Source: JACCQS01 sp050999295
Lineage (GTDB): Bacteria; Actinomycetota; Actinomycetes; Mycobacteriales; Geodermatophilaceae
NCBI GenBank assembly: GCA_050999295.1
Contig: JBPCPI010000185.1
Coordinates: forward strand, 1 to 32,375
Direction of reading: 5' to 3'
DNA length: 32,375 bases
Below the pieces are notes generated by a model. That model made no database searches. It worked only from the letters and a program-made list of their open reading frames with translations, and had not been told where the DNA came from. Within the stretch, counting starts at the first letter, position 1. Each line of letters opens with the position of its first letter. A program made the position numbers and the translations under genes. Positions 7,221-14,210 of the stretch are shown here, piece by piece.

Positions 7221-8114
7221 GGAGGGGGTACACCGGACCCGTCCGGTATCCCGAAGCGCCTGCCTGGCCATGGACACGACGGCCGGTGCGACCCGTCCGG
7301 AATGTTGCACCAACCATGGCAGTCCGCGGACGAGCAACCACCGAGCGCGGCGAGCGCTACTCGCACCGGGCGGCATCGGCAGCGGATCAGCAACCTCGGG
7401 GATCGGGAATCCGGACCGACCGACGCCGGCCAGGATCCGGTTTGCGCTCAGCGCAATCGCCCGATGACCGGCCGGTGAGGGATGGACACCGTCCACGGCC
7501 CAAGCCCCCGGGTCGGTTAACTCCGGGATGCCTCCCAGATCGAGAGTCAGCACGCGCGACCCCCCGCTTGTCGTGATCTTGACGCTGTTGTCAGTTCGCC
7601 CACCGAAACGGGCCCCCGAACCGACAATTACGTCAAGATCACAGCTGGGCTCCCGTTCGGGAAGGGTGTCGGCCGCGGCGGCCACCGCGGCGTCGACCGC
7701 ATCGTTGACGCAGGCCAACCGAATGGCCAGGGCACGACGTAAGCCGGTCGGCAGGCCGAGCACCAATCCTGGGTCGTGCCAGCGGGCGATCAGCACTGTT
7801 GCGCCGCAGCGGAGAAGTTCGCGCACCAACAACTGCATGTCGAACCGGAGCTGTTCTGCGCACAGGCCGCTCCGGATGACGTCGTTGAGCCCGACCATTA
7901 TCGTGGCCAGATCTGGTTGCGCGGCAACCGCGGTCGGCAGCTGATGCCGGCGTACGTCGCGTACTCGTGACCCAGCTGCGGACAGGTTCACCAGATGTGC
8001 TCCGGCGAGGTCAGCACACAGCAGCGCGGTCCAGACCTGCTCAGGGGCGATGTCGAGGCCGACGCCTTCCCCGCAGCTGAAACTGTCGCCCAGGGCGACG
8101 ACCATGACGCTCAT
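6963..8114 (-). CDS. SGNH/GDSL-family hydrolase with palindromic-element insertion
   Basis: This is a predicted SGNH esterase. Block I is VVALGDSFSCGEGVG (Ser11), the block III region is MVGLNDVIRSG, and block V is AWAVDGVHPSPAGH (Asp208, His211). The start at ATG 8114 places block I at the N-terminus; the in-frame extension to 8225 has no homology-like content. The gene ends a leftward operon and starts 8 bp after the glycosyltransferase stop. Two oddities are visible. Residues about 158-181 are encoded by a complete 70-bp palindromic element (7573-7642) inserted without breaking the frame. The C-terminal region past about residue 300 is a low-complexity Gly-Ala-Val tail opposite the patatin gene's 9-bp repeats. 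The substrate is unknown; the context suggests deacylation of a glycolipid or glycan. Confidence 0.85.
   Translation of the reverse strand: MSVMVVALGDSFSCGEGVGLDIAPEQVWTALLCADLAGAHLVNLSAAGSRVRDVRRHQLPTAVAAQPDLATIMVGLNDVIRSGLCAEQLRFDMQLLVRELLRCGATVLIARWHDPGLVLGLPTGLRRALAIRLACVNDAVDAAVAAAADTLPEREPSCDLDVIVGSGARFGGRTDNSVKITTSGGSRVLTLDLGGIPELTDPGAWAVDGVHPSPAGHRAIALSANRILAGVGRSGFPIPEVADPLPMPPGASSARRARWLLVRGLPWLVQHSGRVAPAVVSMARQALRDTGRVRCTPSLPIGERPAAQGVRRVVGAVGAVGAVGTVGTAGAAGALAKVAGDDGVAGRDTGDRGCGRRTQPLPRCGVTGVGQVRRAAEITRPGG
7131..7175. repeat. 9-bp tandem repeat, five copies
   Basis: There are five copies of CGYACCGAC (two with T, three with C at the third base). It encodes Thr-Asp-Arg units in the patatin frame on the plus strand and Gly-Ala/Thr-Val units in the SGNH hydrolase frame on the minus strand. 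A multiple-of-three unit keeps both frames open as copy number changes. Confidence 0.9.
7573..7642. repeat. Palindromic element, copy 3, inside a coding sequence
   Basis: This 70-bp element has ends GTGATCTTGAC (7573-7583) and GTCAAGATCAC (7632-7642). The arms extend to about 26 bp with 22 matches, and the tip is CCC/GGG. The interior differs from copies 1 and 2; only the ends are shared. It lies wholly within the SGNH hydrolase gene and is translated. Confidence 0.88.
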
Positions 8115-8122
8115 CCCGACAT

Positions 8123-9286
8123 CTACCCGCCGCTTGGCTGCGCGATCGTTCCCCGCAACCCCTCCTGGCTGGCGGTCGGTTGCAGGCTGTGGGCGCGCAG
8201 GAATCCCGCCACCGTCGTTCTCCACGGGAAGCGTTCGGCACGGGTACGGGCGGCCGCCGCGCGCTGCTCGGGAGGCCGGGCCAGTTCCTGCTCGACGGCG
8301 TCGGCGAACGCCTGCGGGTTACCGGCCGCGCTGCGCCCACCGGAGTCGCCGATCACCTCGGGCAGCGCCGATGCCCGGTTGACGACGACGCTGGTGCCGC
8401 TGGCTAGTGCTTCCAACGCGGCCAAGCCAAAGGTCTCCACCGGGCCGGGCGCCAGCAGCACGTCCGCGGAGGCCAACAGCCGAGCCAGCCGCCGACGGTC
8501 GGACAGGTACCCGATGAAGTGCACCGGCGACCCGCGCGCCTGCCGCTGCAGCATGCGCTGCTGAGGTCCGGATCCGGCGACCAGCATCCGGACCGAGCAC
8601 CCCCGCCGGACCAGCTCGGCCACGGTATCCAGTGCCAGGCCCGGACGCTTCTCCCGGGAGAGCCGGCTCACCATGATCAGGAGATGCTCGGCACCGCGCA
8701 GTTGATGCGTACGCCAGACGTCCTCCGCGGCCTGCGGATTCAGCCCGGCGAGATCCACGCCGAGCGGGACCCGTACGAGCTGCGGTGTCGGCAGCCGCGC
8801 GAACTCAGCTGCTGCCCAGTCGGTCGTACACAGGACGACGTCAAACCCCGCGGCCAACTCGGCGTTGTACCGGTCGGCGACCGCGGCCAGCGGCAACTGA
8901 TGCGGAAACCACTGACCCAGCCAACGATCCAGGCGCTCGTGGCTGACGACCAAGCTGGGTACGCCGCGGGTGCTTGCCCAACGACCCAACCCGCGCAGCG
9001 TCGTACGGTCATGCACCTCGAGGTGATCCGGTGCCAAGTCGTCGAGCAGCCGGACCAGCCCGGACCCGGCTCGCTGGACTCGGTATCCCGTTCCGGGCAG
9101 CAGCCGGGACCGGCGTTGTATGCAGCGCCCCCATGGCATCTCTGTGCTCTCGTCCTTCGGCCCGGGCAGCACCTGGATCACTTCGTGCCCGGCTCGGGCG
9201 TATCCGCTGGCCAGATGTCGCAGGGTCGTCCGCAGGCCACCCGAGCTCGGGGTAACGAAGTTCGCCACCTGCACGATCCGGCTCAT
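8123..9286 (-). CDS. GT4-family glycosyltransferase
   Basis: This is a predicted retaining GT-B glycosyltransferase of 387 residues. The N-terminal acceptor domain starts MSRIVQVANFVTPSSGGLRT. The C-terminal donor domain shows VSRLSREKRPGLALD and the EX7E motif in PVETFGLAALEALASGT, followed by LPEVIGDSGGRSA. GT4 enzymes of this type use nucleotide-activated hexoses, often GDP-mannose, but the donor cannot be read from sequence. The ATG at 9286 was chosen because it begins the first Rossmann strand. It is the middle gene of a leftward operon, 43 bp after the MgtA-like gene and 8 bp before the SGNH hydrolase, so the three probably build or trim one cell-envelope glycolipid. Confidence 0.9.
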   Translation of the reverse strand: MSRIVQVANFVTPSSGGLRTTLRHLASGYARAGHEVIQVLPGPKDESTEMPWGRCIQRRSRLLPGTGYRVQRAGSGLVRLLDDLAPDHLEVHDRTTLRGLGRWASTRGVPSLVVSHERLDRWLGQWFPHQLPLAAVADRYNAELAAGFDVVLCTTDWAAAEFARLPTPQLVRVPLGVDLAGLNPQAAEDVWRTHQLRGAEHLLIMVSRLSREKRPGLALDTVAELVRRGCSVRMLVAGSGPQQRMLQRQARGSPVHFIGYLSDRRRLARLLASADVLLAPGPVETFGLAALEALASGTSVVVNRASALPEVIGDSGGRSAAGNPQAFADAVEQELARPPEQRAAAARTRAERFPWRTTVAGFLRAHSLQPTASQEGLRGTIAQPSGG

Positions 9287-9329
9287 GGTGTGGAGTCCTC
9301 GGTCGCTGCGATGCTCACTCGCGCCCGCC

Positions 9330-10427
9330 TCATGCTGCACCGGCCAACCGGTAGTGCTCGAGAAGTTGGTCGCCGATCACCGGCCATGAGCGCCCCTGTA
9401 CGGACTGGCGAGCCGCAAGGCACATGGCCCGGCGCCGGTCGGGATCGGCCACCAATCCGCTGACCGCCTGGCGCAGGTCGCTGGCCGAGCCCGGCGAAAC
9501 CAAGAGTCCGTTCTCACCCGGAGAGACGAGGTCCAGCAGTCCGCCCGCCGCGGCTGCCACGACCGGTACGCCACTGGCCAGTGCTTCCTGAGCGGCCTGG
9601 CAGAAGGTCTCATTGGCCCCGGGATGCACGAACACGTCCAGTGAGGCGAAGCTGGCCGCGAGTTCGGCCCCGTGCTGAAAGCCGAGGAAATGCGCGCGCG
9701 GAAGCTTGCGGGTCAGCGCTGCCCGGCGTGGGCCGTCACCGACGATCACCACCTTGACGCCGGACAGGTCGGCGAGGCTGGCTAGCAGATCGACCTGCTT
9801 CTCGGCCGCCAGTCGCCCCACGTAGCCGACCAACACCTCCCCGTGCGGAGCGAGTTCGGCGCGCAGGGCTGCGCTGCGCTGGTGCGGTGCGAAGCGGACG
9901 AGGTCGACCCCCCGCGCCCAGCGATGGACTCCGCCGATCCCGTGCCGGAGCAACTGCTCAACCGCGTCCCGGCTGGGAGCGAGTGTGCGTTGCGCCAGAC
10001 CGTGAATGCGACGGATCCAATTCCACAGTGGACGCTGCAGAGCGGAGCAGCCGTACCGCACCGCGAACCCGGCCAGGTCCGTCTGATAGACCGCGACCAC
10101 CGGAATGCCCAACCGCCGGCCCAGATATGCGGCCTGCGCTCCGAGAACGGCGGGAGAGGCGAGATGGATGACATCCGGTTGGAACTCCTCCAGCGCTACC
10201 CGAAGACCTGACCACGGTCGGGAGAGTCGAAAGTCGGCGTACCCGGGCAACGGGATGGACGGACTCCGGAGCACCGGCACCTCCCCCTGACTGGTCGGAC
10301 CTGGACCTGGCGCGATGACCAATCCACTGTGCCCGCGCTGCTCGAGGTGCTCGATCGTGCGCAGTACGGAGTTGGTGACACCGTTGACCTGGGGCAAGAA
10401 GGATTCACTGACGACCGCCACTCGCAT
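9330..10427 (-). CDS. GT4 glycosyltransferase, MgtA-like alpha-mannosyltransferase
   Basis: This 365-residue GT-B enzyme begins MRVAVVSESFLPQVNGVTNS, close to the actinobacterial GDP-mannose-dependent alpha-mannosyltransferases of the MgtA type, which act on glycolipid anchors at the membrane. Other visible features are PLPGYADFRL, the YQTDLAGFAVRYG segment, VGYVGRLAAEKQVDLL in the donor domain and the EX7E motif in NETFCQAAQEALASG. The ATG at 10427 directly precedes the first strand. It is the first gene of the leftward glycosyltransferase/hydrolase operon and is divergent from purS, with a 158-bp gap. Family assignment is firm; the exact acceptor is inferred. Confidence 0.9.
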   Translation of the reverse strand: MRVAVVSESFLPQVNGVTNSVLRTIEHLEQRGHSGLVIAPGPGPTSQGEVPVLRSPSIPLPGYADFRLSRPWSGLRVALEEFQPDVIHLASPAVLGAQAAYLGRRLGIPVVAVYQTDLAGFAVRYGCSALQRPLWNWIRRIHGLAQRTLAPSRDAVEQLLRHGIGGVHRWARGVDLVRFAPHQRSAALRAELAPHGEVLVGYVGRLAAEKQVDLLASLADLSGVKVVIVGDGPRRAALTRKLPRAHFLGFQHGAELAASFASLDVFVHPGANETFCQAAQEALASGVPVVAAAAGGLLDLVSPGENGLLVSPGSASDLRQAVSGLVADPDRRRAMCLAARQSVQGRSWPVIGDQLLEHYRLAGAA

Positions 10428-10573
10428 GCCCCCACGGTGCCCCGTTGGATCGGCTTGCCCGGCACGACAGAGCACGTACCGGCAAGTGTTCGGCAAGCGG
10501 AATACCGGCAGGTGAGCACCGGACGCCTGACGTTCATGTACGCGGCGGAGGCACTCGGATCTGGCTGTCCGGT

Positions 10574-10588
10574 TAGGCTTGATACGTG
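10574..10588 (+). promoter_or_regulatory. Putative -10 box for leaderless purSQL
   Basis: TAGGCT (10574-10579) is 6 nt before the purS GTG (10586) and there is no ribosome site, so the purSQL mRNA probably begins on the start codon. Confidence 0.55.
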
Positions 10589-10873
10589 CCCCGGGTGGTT
10601 GTCGATGTCATGCTCAAACCGGAGATTTCCGACCCTCAGGGGCAAGCCGTTCTCGGCGCCCTGACCCGGCTCGGGCATCAGGGCGTGCAGGCCGTACGGC
10701 AGGGAAAGCGGTTCGAACTCGAGGTCAGCGATCCGGTCGACGAGGCGGCTATCGCCCAGATCGCCGACACGCTGCTCGCCAACCCAGTGATCGAGGACTT
10801 CACCGTCCACGTGCAAACGATGCCGACCCCCACCAGCATGGACCGCCCGCTGGCGCCCGGCCGCTTGGCATGA
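10586..10873 (+). CDS. purS: FGAM synthase, PurS subunit
   Basis: This is the small structural subunit of the three-part phosphoribosylformylglycinamidine synthase; PurS bridges PurQ and PurL so ammonia can pass between them. It has 95 residues. The sequence starts PRVVVDVMLKPEISDPQG and includes VRQGKRFELEV and ADTLLANPVIEDF, the family pattern. The GTG at 10586 begins exactly at the conserved N-terminus. The stop overlaps the purQ start by 4 nt (ATGA at 10870-10873), showing translational coupling. Confidence 0.96.
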   Translation: MPRVVVDVMLKPEISDPQGQAVLGALTRLGHQGVQAVRQGKRFELEVSDPVDEAAIAQIADTLLANPVIEDFTVHVQTMPTPTSMDRPLAPGRLA

Positions 10874-11568
10874 CCACTGACATCCGAGTCGGCGTCGTCA
10901 CCTTTCCCGGGTCCCTCGACGACGGTGACGCGTGCCGAGCAGTACGACTGGCGGGGGCAAGCCCGGTCGCTCTCTGGCATGGCAGGCACGATCTGTTCGA
11001 GGTCGACGCGGTGATCCTGCCCGGCGGCTTCTCCTACGGCGACTATCTGCGCGCCGGTGCGATCGCCAGTTTCTCCCCGATCATGCGCGAGGTCATCGAC
11101 GCGGCCCGGCGGGGGGTACCGGTGCTCGGGATCTGCAACGGATTCCAGGTGTTGTGTGAGTCGGGGCTGCTACCCGGGGCCCTCACGCGCAACGCGCACC
11201 TGCACTTCCGCAACCGTGACCAGCGGTTGCGGATCGAGGCCCGTACGGCATGGACAGGCGATCTCGCTGAGGGCGCGGAGATCGTCGTACCCGTCAAGAA
11301 CGGCGAGGGGCGCTATGTCGCGACTGCCGCAACTCTGGATGCCGTCGAGGCTGAGGGCCGCGTGCTGGCCCGCTACGTGGGCGGGAACCCCAACGGCTCC
11401 TCGCGAGACATCGCCGGAGTGACCGACCCGACTGGGCGGATCGTGGGCCTGATGCCGCATCCGGAGCATGCCGTCGAGGAATTGACCGGGCCCAGTACGG
11501 ACGGACTGCGCTTCTTCACTTCCATCCTGGCCTCGCTGGTCGGCGCGGGTGCTGGTCGGGCAACGTGA
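10870..11568 (+). CDS. purQ: FGAM synthase, PurQ glutaminase subunit
   Basis: PurQ is a class I glutamine amidotransferase that releases ammonia from glutamine for PurL. Its 232 residues start MTTDIRVGVVTFPGSLDDGD. The catalytic cysteine is Cys89 in VLGICNGFQVL; His197 and Glu199 in MPHPEHAVE complete the triad. LPGGFSYGDYLRAGAIA is also typical. The ATG at 10870 overlaps the purS stop, and the TGA at 11566-11568 overlaps the purL GTG (11565-11567). Subunit stoichiometry is therefore probably set by coupled translation. Confidence 0.97.
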   Translation: MTTDIRVGVVTFPGSLDDGDACRAVRLAGASPVALWHGRHDLFEVDAVILPGGFSYGDYLRAGAIASFSPIMREVIDAARRGVPVLGICNGFQVLCESGLLPGALTRNAHLHFRNRDQRLRIEARTAWTGDLAEGAEIVVPVKNGEGRYVATAATLDAVEAEGRVLARYVGGNPNGSSRDIAGVTDPTGRIVGLMPHPEHAVEELTGPSTDGLRFFTSILASLVGAGAGRAT

Positions 11569-13838
11569 AGATCGACACGGTGAAGGGCGCGGCCCAGACG
11601 CCGGACCAGGAACAACCCTTTGCCGCCCTCGGACTGCGCCGCGACGAGTACCTCCGGATCCGGGACATCCTGGCTCGTCGGCCGACCAGCGCCGAGTTGG
11701 CGATGTACTCGGTGATGTGGAGCGAGCACTGCTCGTACAAGTCGTCGAAGGTGCACCTGCGTCAGTTCGGGGACCTGCCGCACTCCGATCGGCTGATGGT
11801 CGGTATCGGGGAGAACGCCGGAGTCGTGGACATCGGCGACGGGTATGCGGTCACCTTCAAGGCCGAGTCGCACAACCATCCGTCCTATGTGGAGCCCTAT
11901 CAGGGTGCGGCCACCGGTGTCGGCGGCATCGTGCGGGACATCCTGACCATGGGGGCCAGGCCGATCGGGGTGATGGACCCCTTGCGGTTCGGACCCGCCG
12001 AGGCTTCCGACACCGCCCGGGTGCTCCCCGGGGTGGTGGCCGGGGTTGGCGGCTACGGGAACTGTCTGGGGCTGCCCAACATCGGTGGCGAGGTCGTCTT
12101 CGACGACTGCTATGCGGGCAATCCCCTGGTCAACGTGCTGTGTGTCGGCGTCATGCGGCACGAGGACATCAAGCTGGCCAAGGCTCCCGGCCCGGGCAAT
12201 GTGGTGGTCATCTTCGGCTCGCGGACGGGGCCGGACGGTATCGGCGGCGCGAGCATCCTGGCCTCGGAGACATTCGACAGTGACAACAACGGCGGTGAGA
12301 AACCGACGAAGCGGCCATCGGTGCAGGTCGGGGACCCGTTCACCGAGAAGCTGCTCATCGAATGCTGCCTGGAGATCTTCGCGGCCGATCTGGTGGTGGG
12401 GATCCAGGACTTCGGTGCTGCCGGACTGTCCTGTGCCACAACCGAACTCGCGAGTTCCGGTGCCGGTGGCATGCATGTCGTCCTGGACGACGTCCCGCTG
12501 CGCGATCAGACGATGACCTGCGAAGAGATCCTGATGAGCGAGTCGCAGGAACGCATGTGCGCCATCGTCGAGCCGGCCAAGATCGATGCCTTCCTCGCCA
12601 TCTGCCAGAAGTGGGAAGTCCTGGCCGGGGTCATCGGGACGGTCAACGACTCAGGGCGGCTCACTGTGGAATGGCGGGGGGAGCAGATCGTCGACGTTCC
12701 CCCGCGCACCGTGGCTCACGACGGCCCGGTCTATGAACGCCCGCTGGCCCGGCCCGTCGACCAGGACGAACTCCAAGCCGACGTCCCCGACGGGTTGACC
12801 CGTCCCAGCTCAGCCGACGAGCTTCGGGACACGTTGCTACGCATGGTCTCTCATCCCAACCTGGCCGACAAGCACTGGGTGACCGAGCAGTACGACAGCT
12901 ACGTCCGCGGCAATACCGTGCTGTCCCAGCCAGAGGATGCCGGCGTCCTACGCATCGACGAGCAGACCCACCGCGGGATCGCCCTTTCGACGGACGGCAA
13001 CGGCCGGTACGGGCGACTTGACCCCTACGCCGGGGCGCAGCTGGCCGTGGCCGAGGCCTATCGCAACGTCGCCGCCACGGGGGCCACCCCGATCGCGATC
13101 ACCGACTGCCTGAACTTCGGCAGTCCCGAGGAACCAGGCGTGATGTGGCAGTTCGCCGAGGCCATTCGCGGTATCGCCGATGCCTGCCGGGAGCTCGGGC
13201 TTCCGGTCACCGGCGGCAACGTGAGCTTCTACAACCAGACCGGCGACGTGGCCATCCACCCGACGCCGGTGATCGGCGTACTCGGTGTGCTGGCGGACGT
13301 GCGTCGCCGGCTGCGCCAGGGGTTCGGTCGGGTCGCCGGCGAGGAGATCGCCCTGCTGGGTGCGACGCGGGCGGAGTTCGGCGGTTCCCAATGGGCCGGG
13401 ATCGTGCACGGTCACCTGGGTGGGCTCCCCCCGACGGTGGACCTGGCCGCCGAGGCGCGGTTGGCCGCGGTACTGGTCCGCGCCGCCGAGCAGGGCTGGT
13501 TGACCGCGGCGCACGATGTCTCCGACGGAGGGCTCGCGGCCACGCTGACCGAGTCGGTCCTCCGGTACGGCGTCGGGGCCCAGATCCGGCTGGGTGCCGA
13601 TCCGTTCGTGGCACTCTTCAGCGAATCCACCGCTCGGGCGCTGGTCGCCGGCCTCCCGGATGGGCTGGCCGCCATCGAGGCGGCGTGCGCCGAGGCCGGC
13701 GTGCCGATGACCCGGCTGGGCACGGTCGGAGGCGAGGAACTCGCCATCGAGGGCGTGACCCCGATCTCCACGCCCGAGCTCCGGGCGGCCTGGACCGAAA
13801 CGTTCCCGCGCCTGTTCGGAACCGTCACGACGCACTGA
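11565..13838 (+). CDS. purL: FGAM synthase, PurL large subunit
   Basis: This is the small-type PurL (757 residues) that converts FGAR to FGAM using ATP and ammonia supplied by PurQ. Visible motifs are MYSVMWSEHCSYKSS, KAESHNHPSYVEPYQGAATG with the active-site His103, DILTMGARPIG, IGGEVVFDDCY, VGIQDFGAAGLSCA, the second-half ATGATPIAITDCLNFGSPE, VTGGNVSFYNQT and AHDVSDGGLA. GTG 11565 is used because it overlaps the purQ stop (GTGA). It is the last gene of the purSQL operon. It is complete and ordinary in every motif checked. Confidence 0.98.
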   Translation: MKIDTVKGAAQTPDQEQPFAALGLRRDEYLRIRDILARRPTSAELAMYSVMWSEHCSYKSSKVHLRQFGDLPHSDRLMVGIGENAGVVDIGDGYAVTFKAESHNHPSYVEPYQGAATGVGGIVRDILTMGARPIGVMDPLRFGPAEASDTARVLPGVVAGVGGYGNCLGLPNIGGEVVFDDCYAGNPLVNVLCVGVMRHEDIKLAKAPGPGNVVVIFGSRTGPDGIGGASILASETFDSDNNGGEKPTKRPSVQVGDPFTEKLLIECCLEIFAADLVVGIQDFGAAGLSCATTELASSGAGGMHVVLDDVPLRDQTMTCEEILMSESQERMCAIVEPAKIDAFLAICQKWEVLAGVIGTVNDSGRLTVEWRGEQIVDVPPRTVAHDGPVYERPLARPVDQDELQADVPDGLTRPSSADELRDTLLRMVSHPNLADKHWVTEQYDSYVRGNTVLSQPEDAGVLRIDEQTHRGIALSTDGNGRYGRLDPYAGAQLAVAEAYRNVAATGATPIAITDCLNFGSPEEPGVMWQFAEAIRGIADACRELGLPVTGGNVSFYNQTGDVAIHPTPVIGVLGVLADVRRRLRQGFGRVAGEEIALLGATRAEFGGSQWAGIVHGHLGGLPPTVDLAAEARLAAVLVRAAEQGWLTAAHDVSDGGLAATLTESVLRYGVGAQIRLGADPFVALFSESTARALVAGLPDGLAAIEAACAEAGVPMTRLGTVGGEELAIEGVTPISTPELRAAWTETFPRLFGTVTTH

Positions 13839-14003
13839 GTCCCTCCCGAGTCCCTTTCTCAGGCGGGCGAGTCGTGGTCGTGGACAAGAATGCGGCCGTC
13901 GCCACGCGACTTATGGCGCTGCTGGACCAGGACGTCGACGATTCGTACTCCGCATCTGATGAACCGATCCGGATTTTTGTTGAGTCCGAAATCTGGGCTT
14001 CGA
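13839..14003. other. purL-MFS convergent gap with a doubtful 53-codon frame
   Basis: No firm gene is seen. An open frame from GTG 13874 to 14035 would encode a 53-residue acidic peptide beginning VVVDKNAAVATRL and overlapping the MFS small-subunit 3' end by 32 bp; I do not recognise it. An imperfect hairpin AGTCGTGG (from 13870) / CCACGCGACT may serve as a terminator. The stretch around 13950-14000 is AT-richer than its surroundings. Confidence 0.35.
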
Positions 14004-14210
14004 CTAGCCGCCGAAGAGGGGCAGGGTCTTGCTGACCGTCTGGTAGATCCCGTACGCGAGCGGAACGCCGACTATCAGCCAGGACGCGACCAACCGCGGG
14101 GACTGACTGACCCCGGCGCCTCCGGTCCCCTGGTCCACCGTGGCGTCAGGATCGCCGTCGTGATCGTTATGACCGGCTGACGCCGTCACGCGATCCTCGT
14201 GGCTGGTCAT
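14004..14210 (-). CDS. MFS transporter small subunit
   Basis: This is a 68-residue protein with an acidic hydrophilic N-half and a single C-terminal transmembrane segment, SWLIVGVPLAYGIYQTVSKT, ending PLFGG. Short proteins with this Trp-x-x-VGVPLAYG-x-Y-x-T pattern are recognised as accessory subunits encoded directly after OFA-family MFS transporters. Its ATG overlaps the transporter stop by 4 nt (14207-14210), so translation is coupled and a one-to-one complex is plausible. Its function beyond association is not known. Confidence 0.85.
   Translation of the reverse strand: MTSHEDRVTASAGHNDHDGDPDATVDQGTGGAGVSQSPRLVASWLIVGVPLAYGIYQTVSKTLPLFGG

Noticed and set aside
11373..12476. 367-codon minus-strand frame opposite purL and purQ
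   Set aside because: Antisense shadow with His/Gly/Arg-rich composition, no start signal and no domain.
13145..14035. Long open frame overlapping the purL 3' end
   Set aside because: It is out of frame with purL motifs and Arg/Gly-rich; only its last ~50 codons lie outside purL, and these are described as a doubtful frame.
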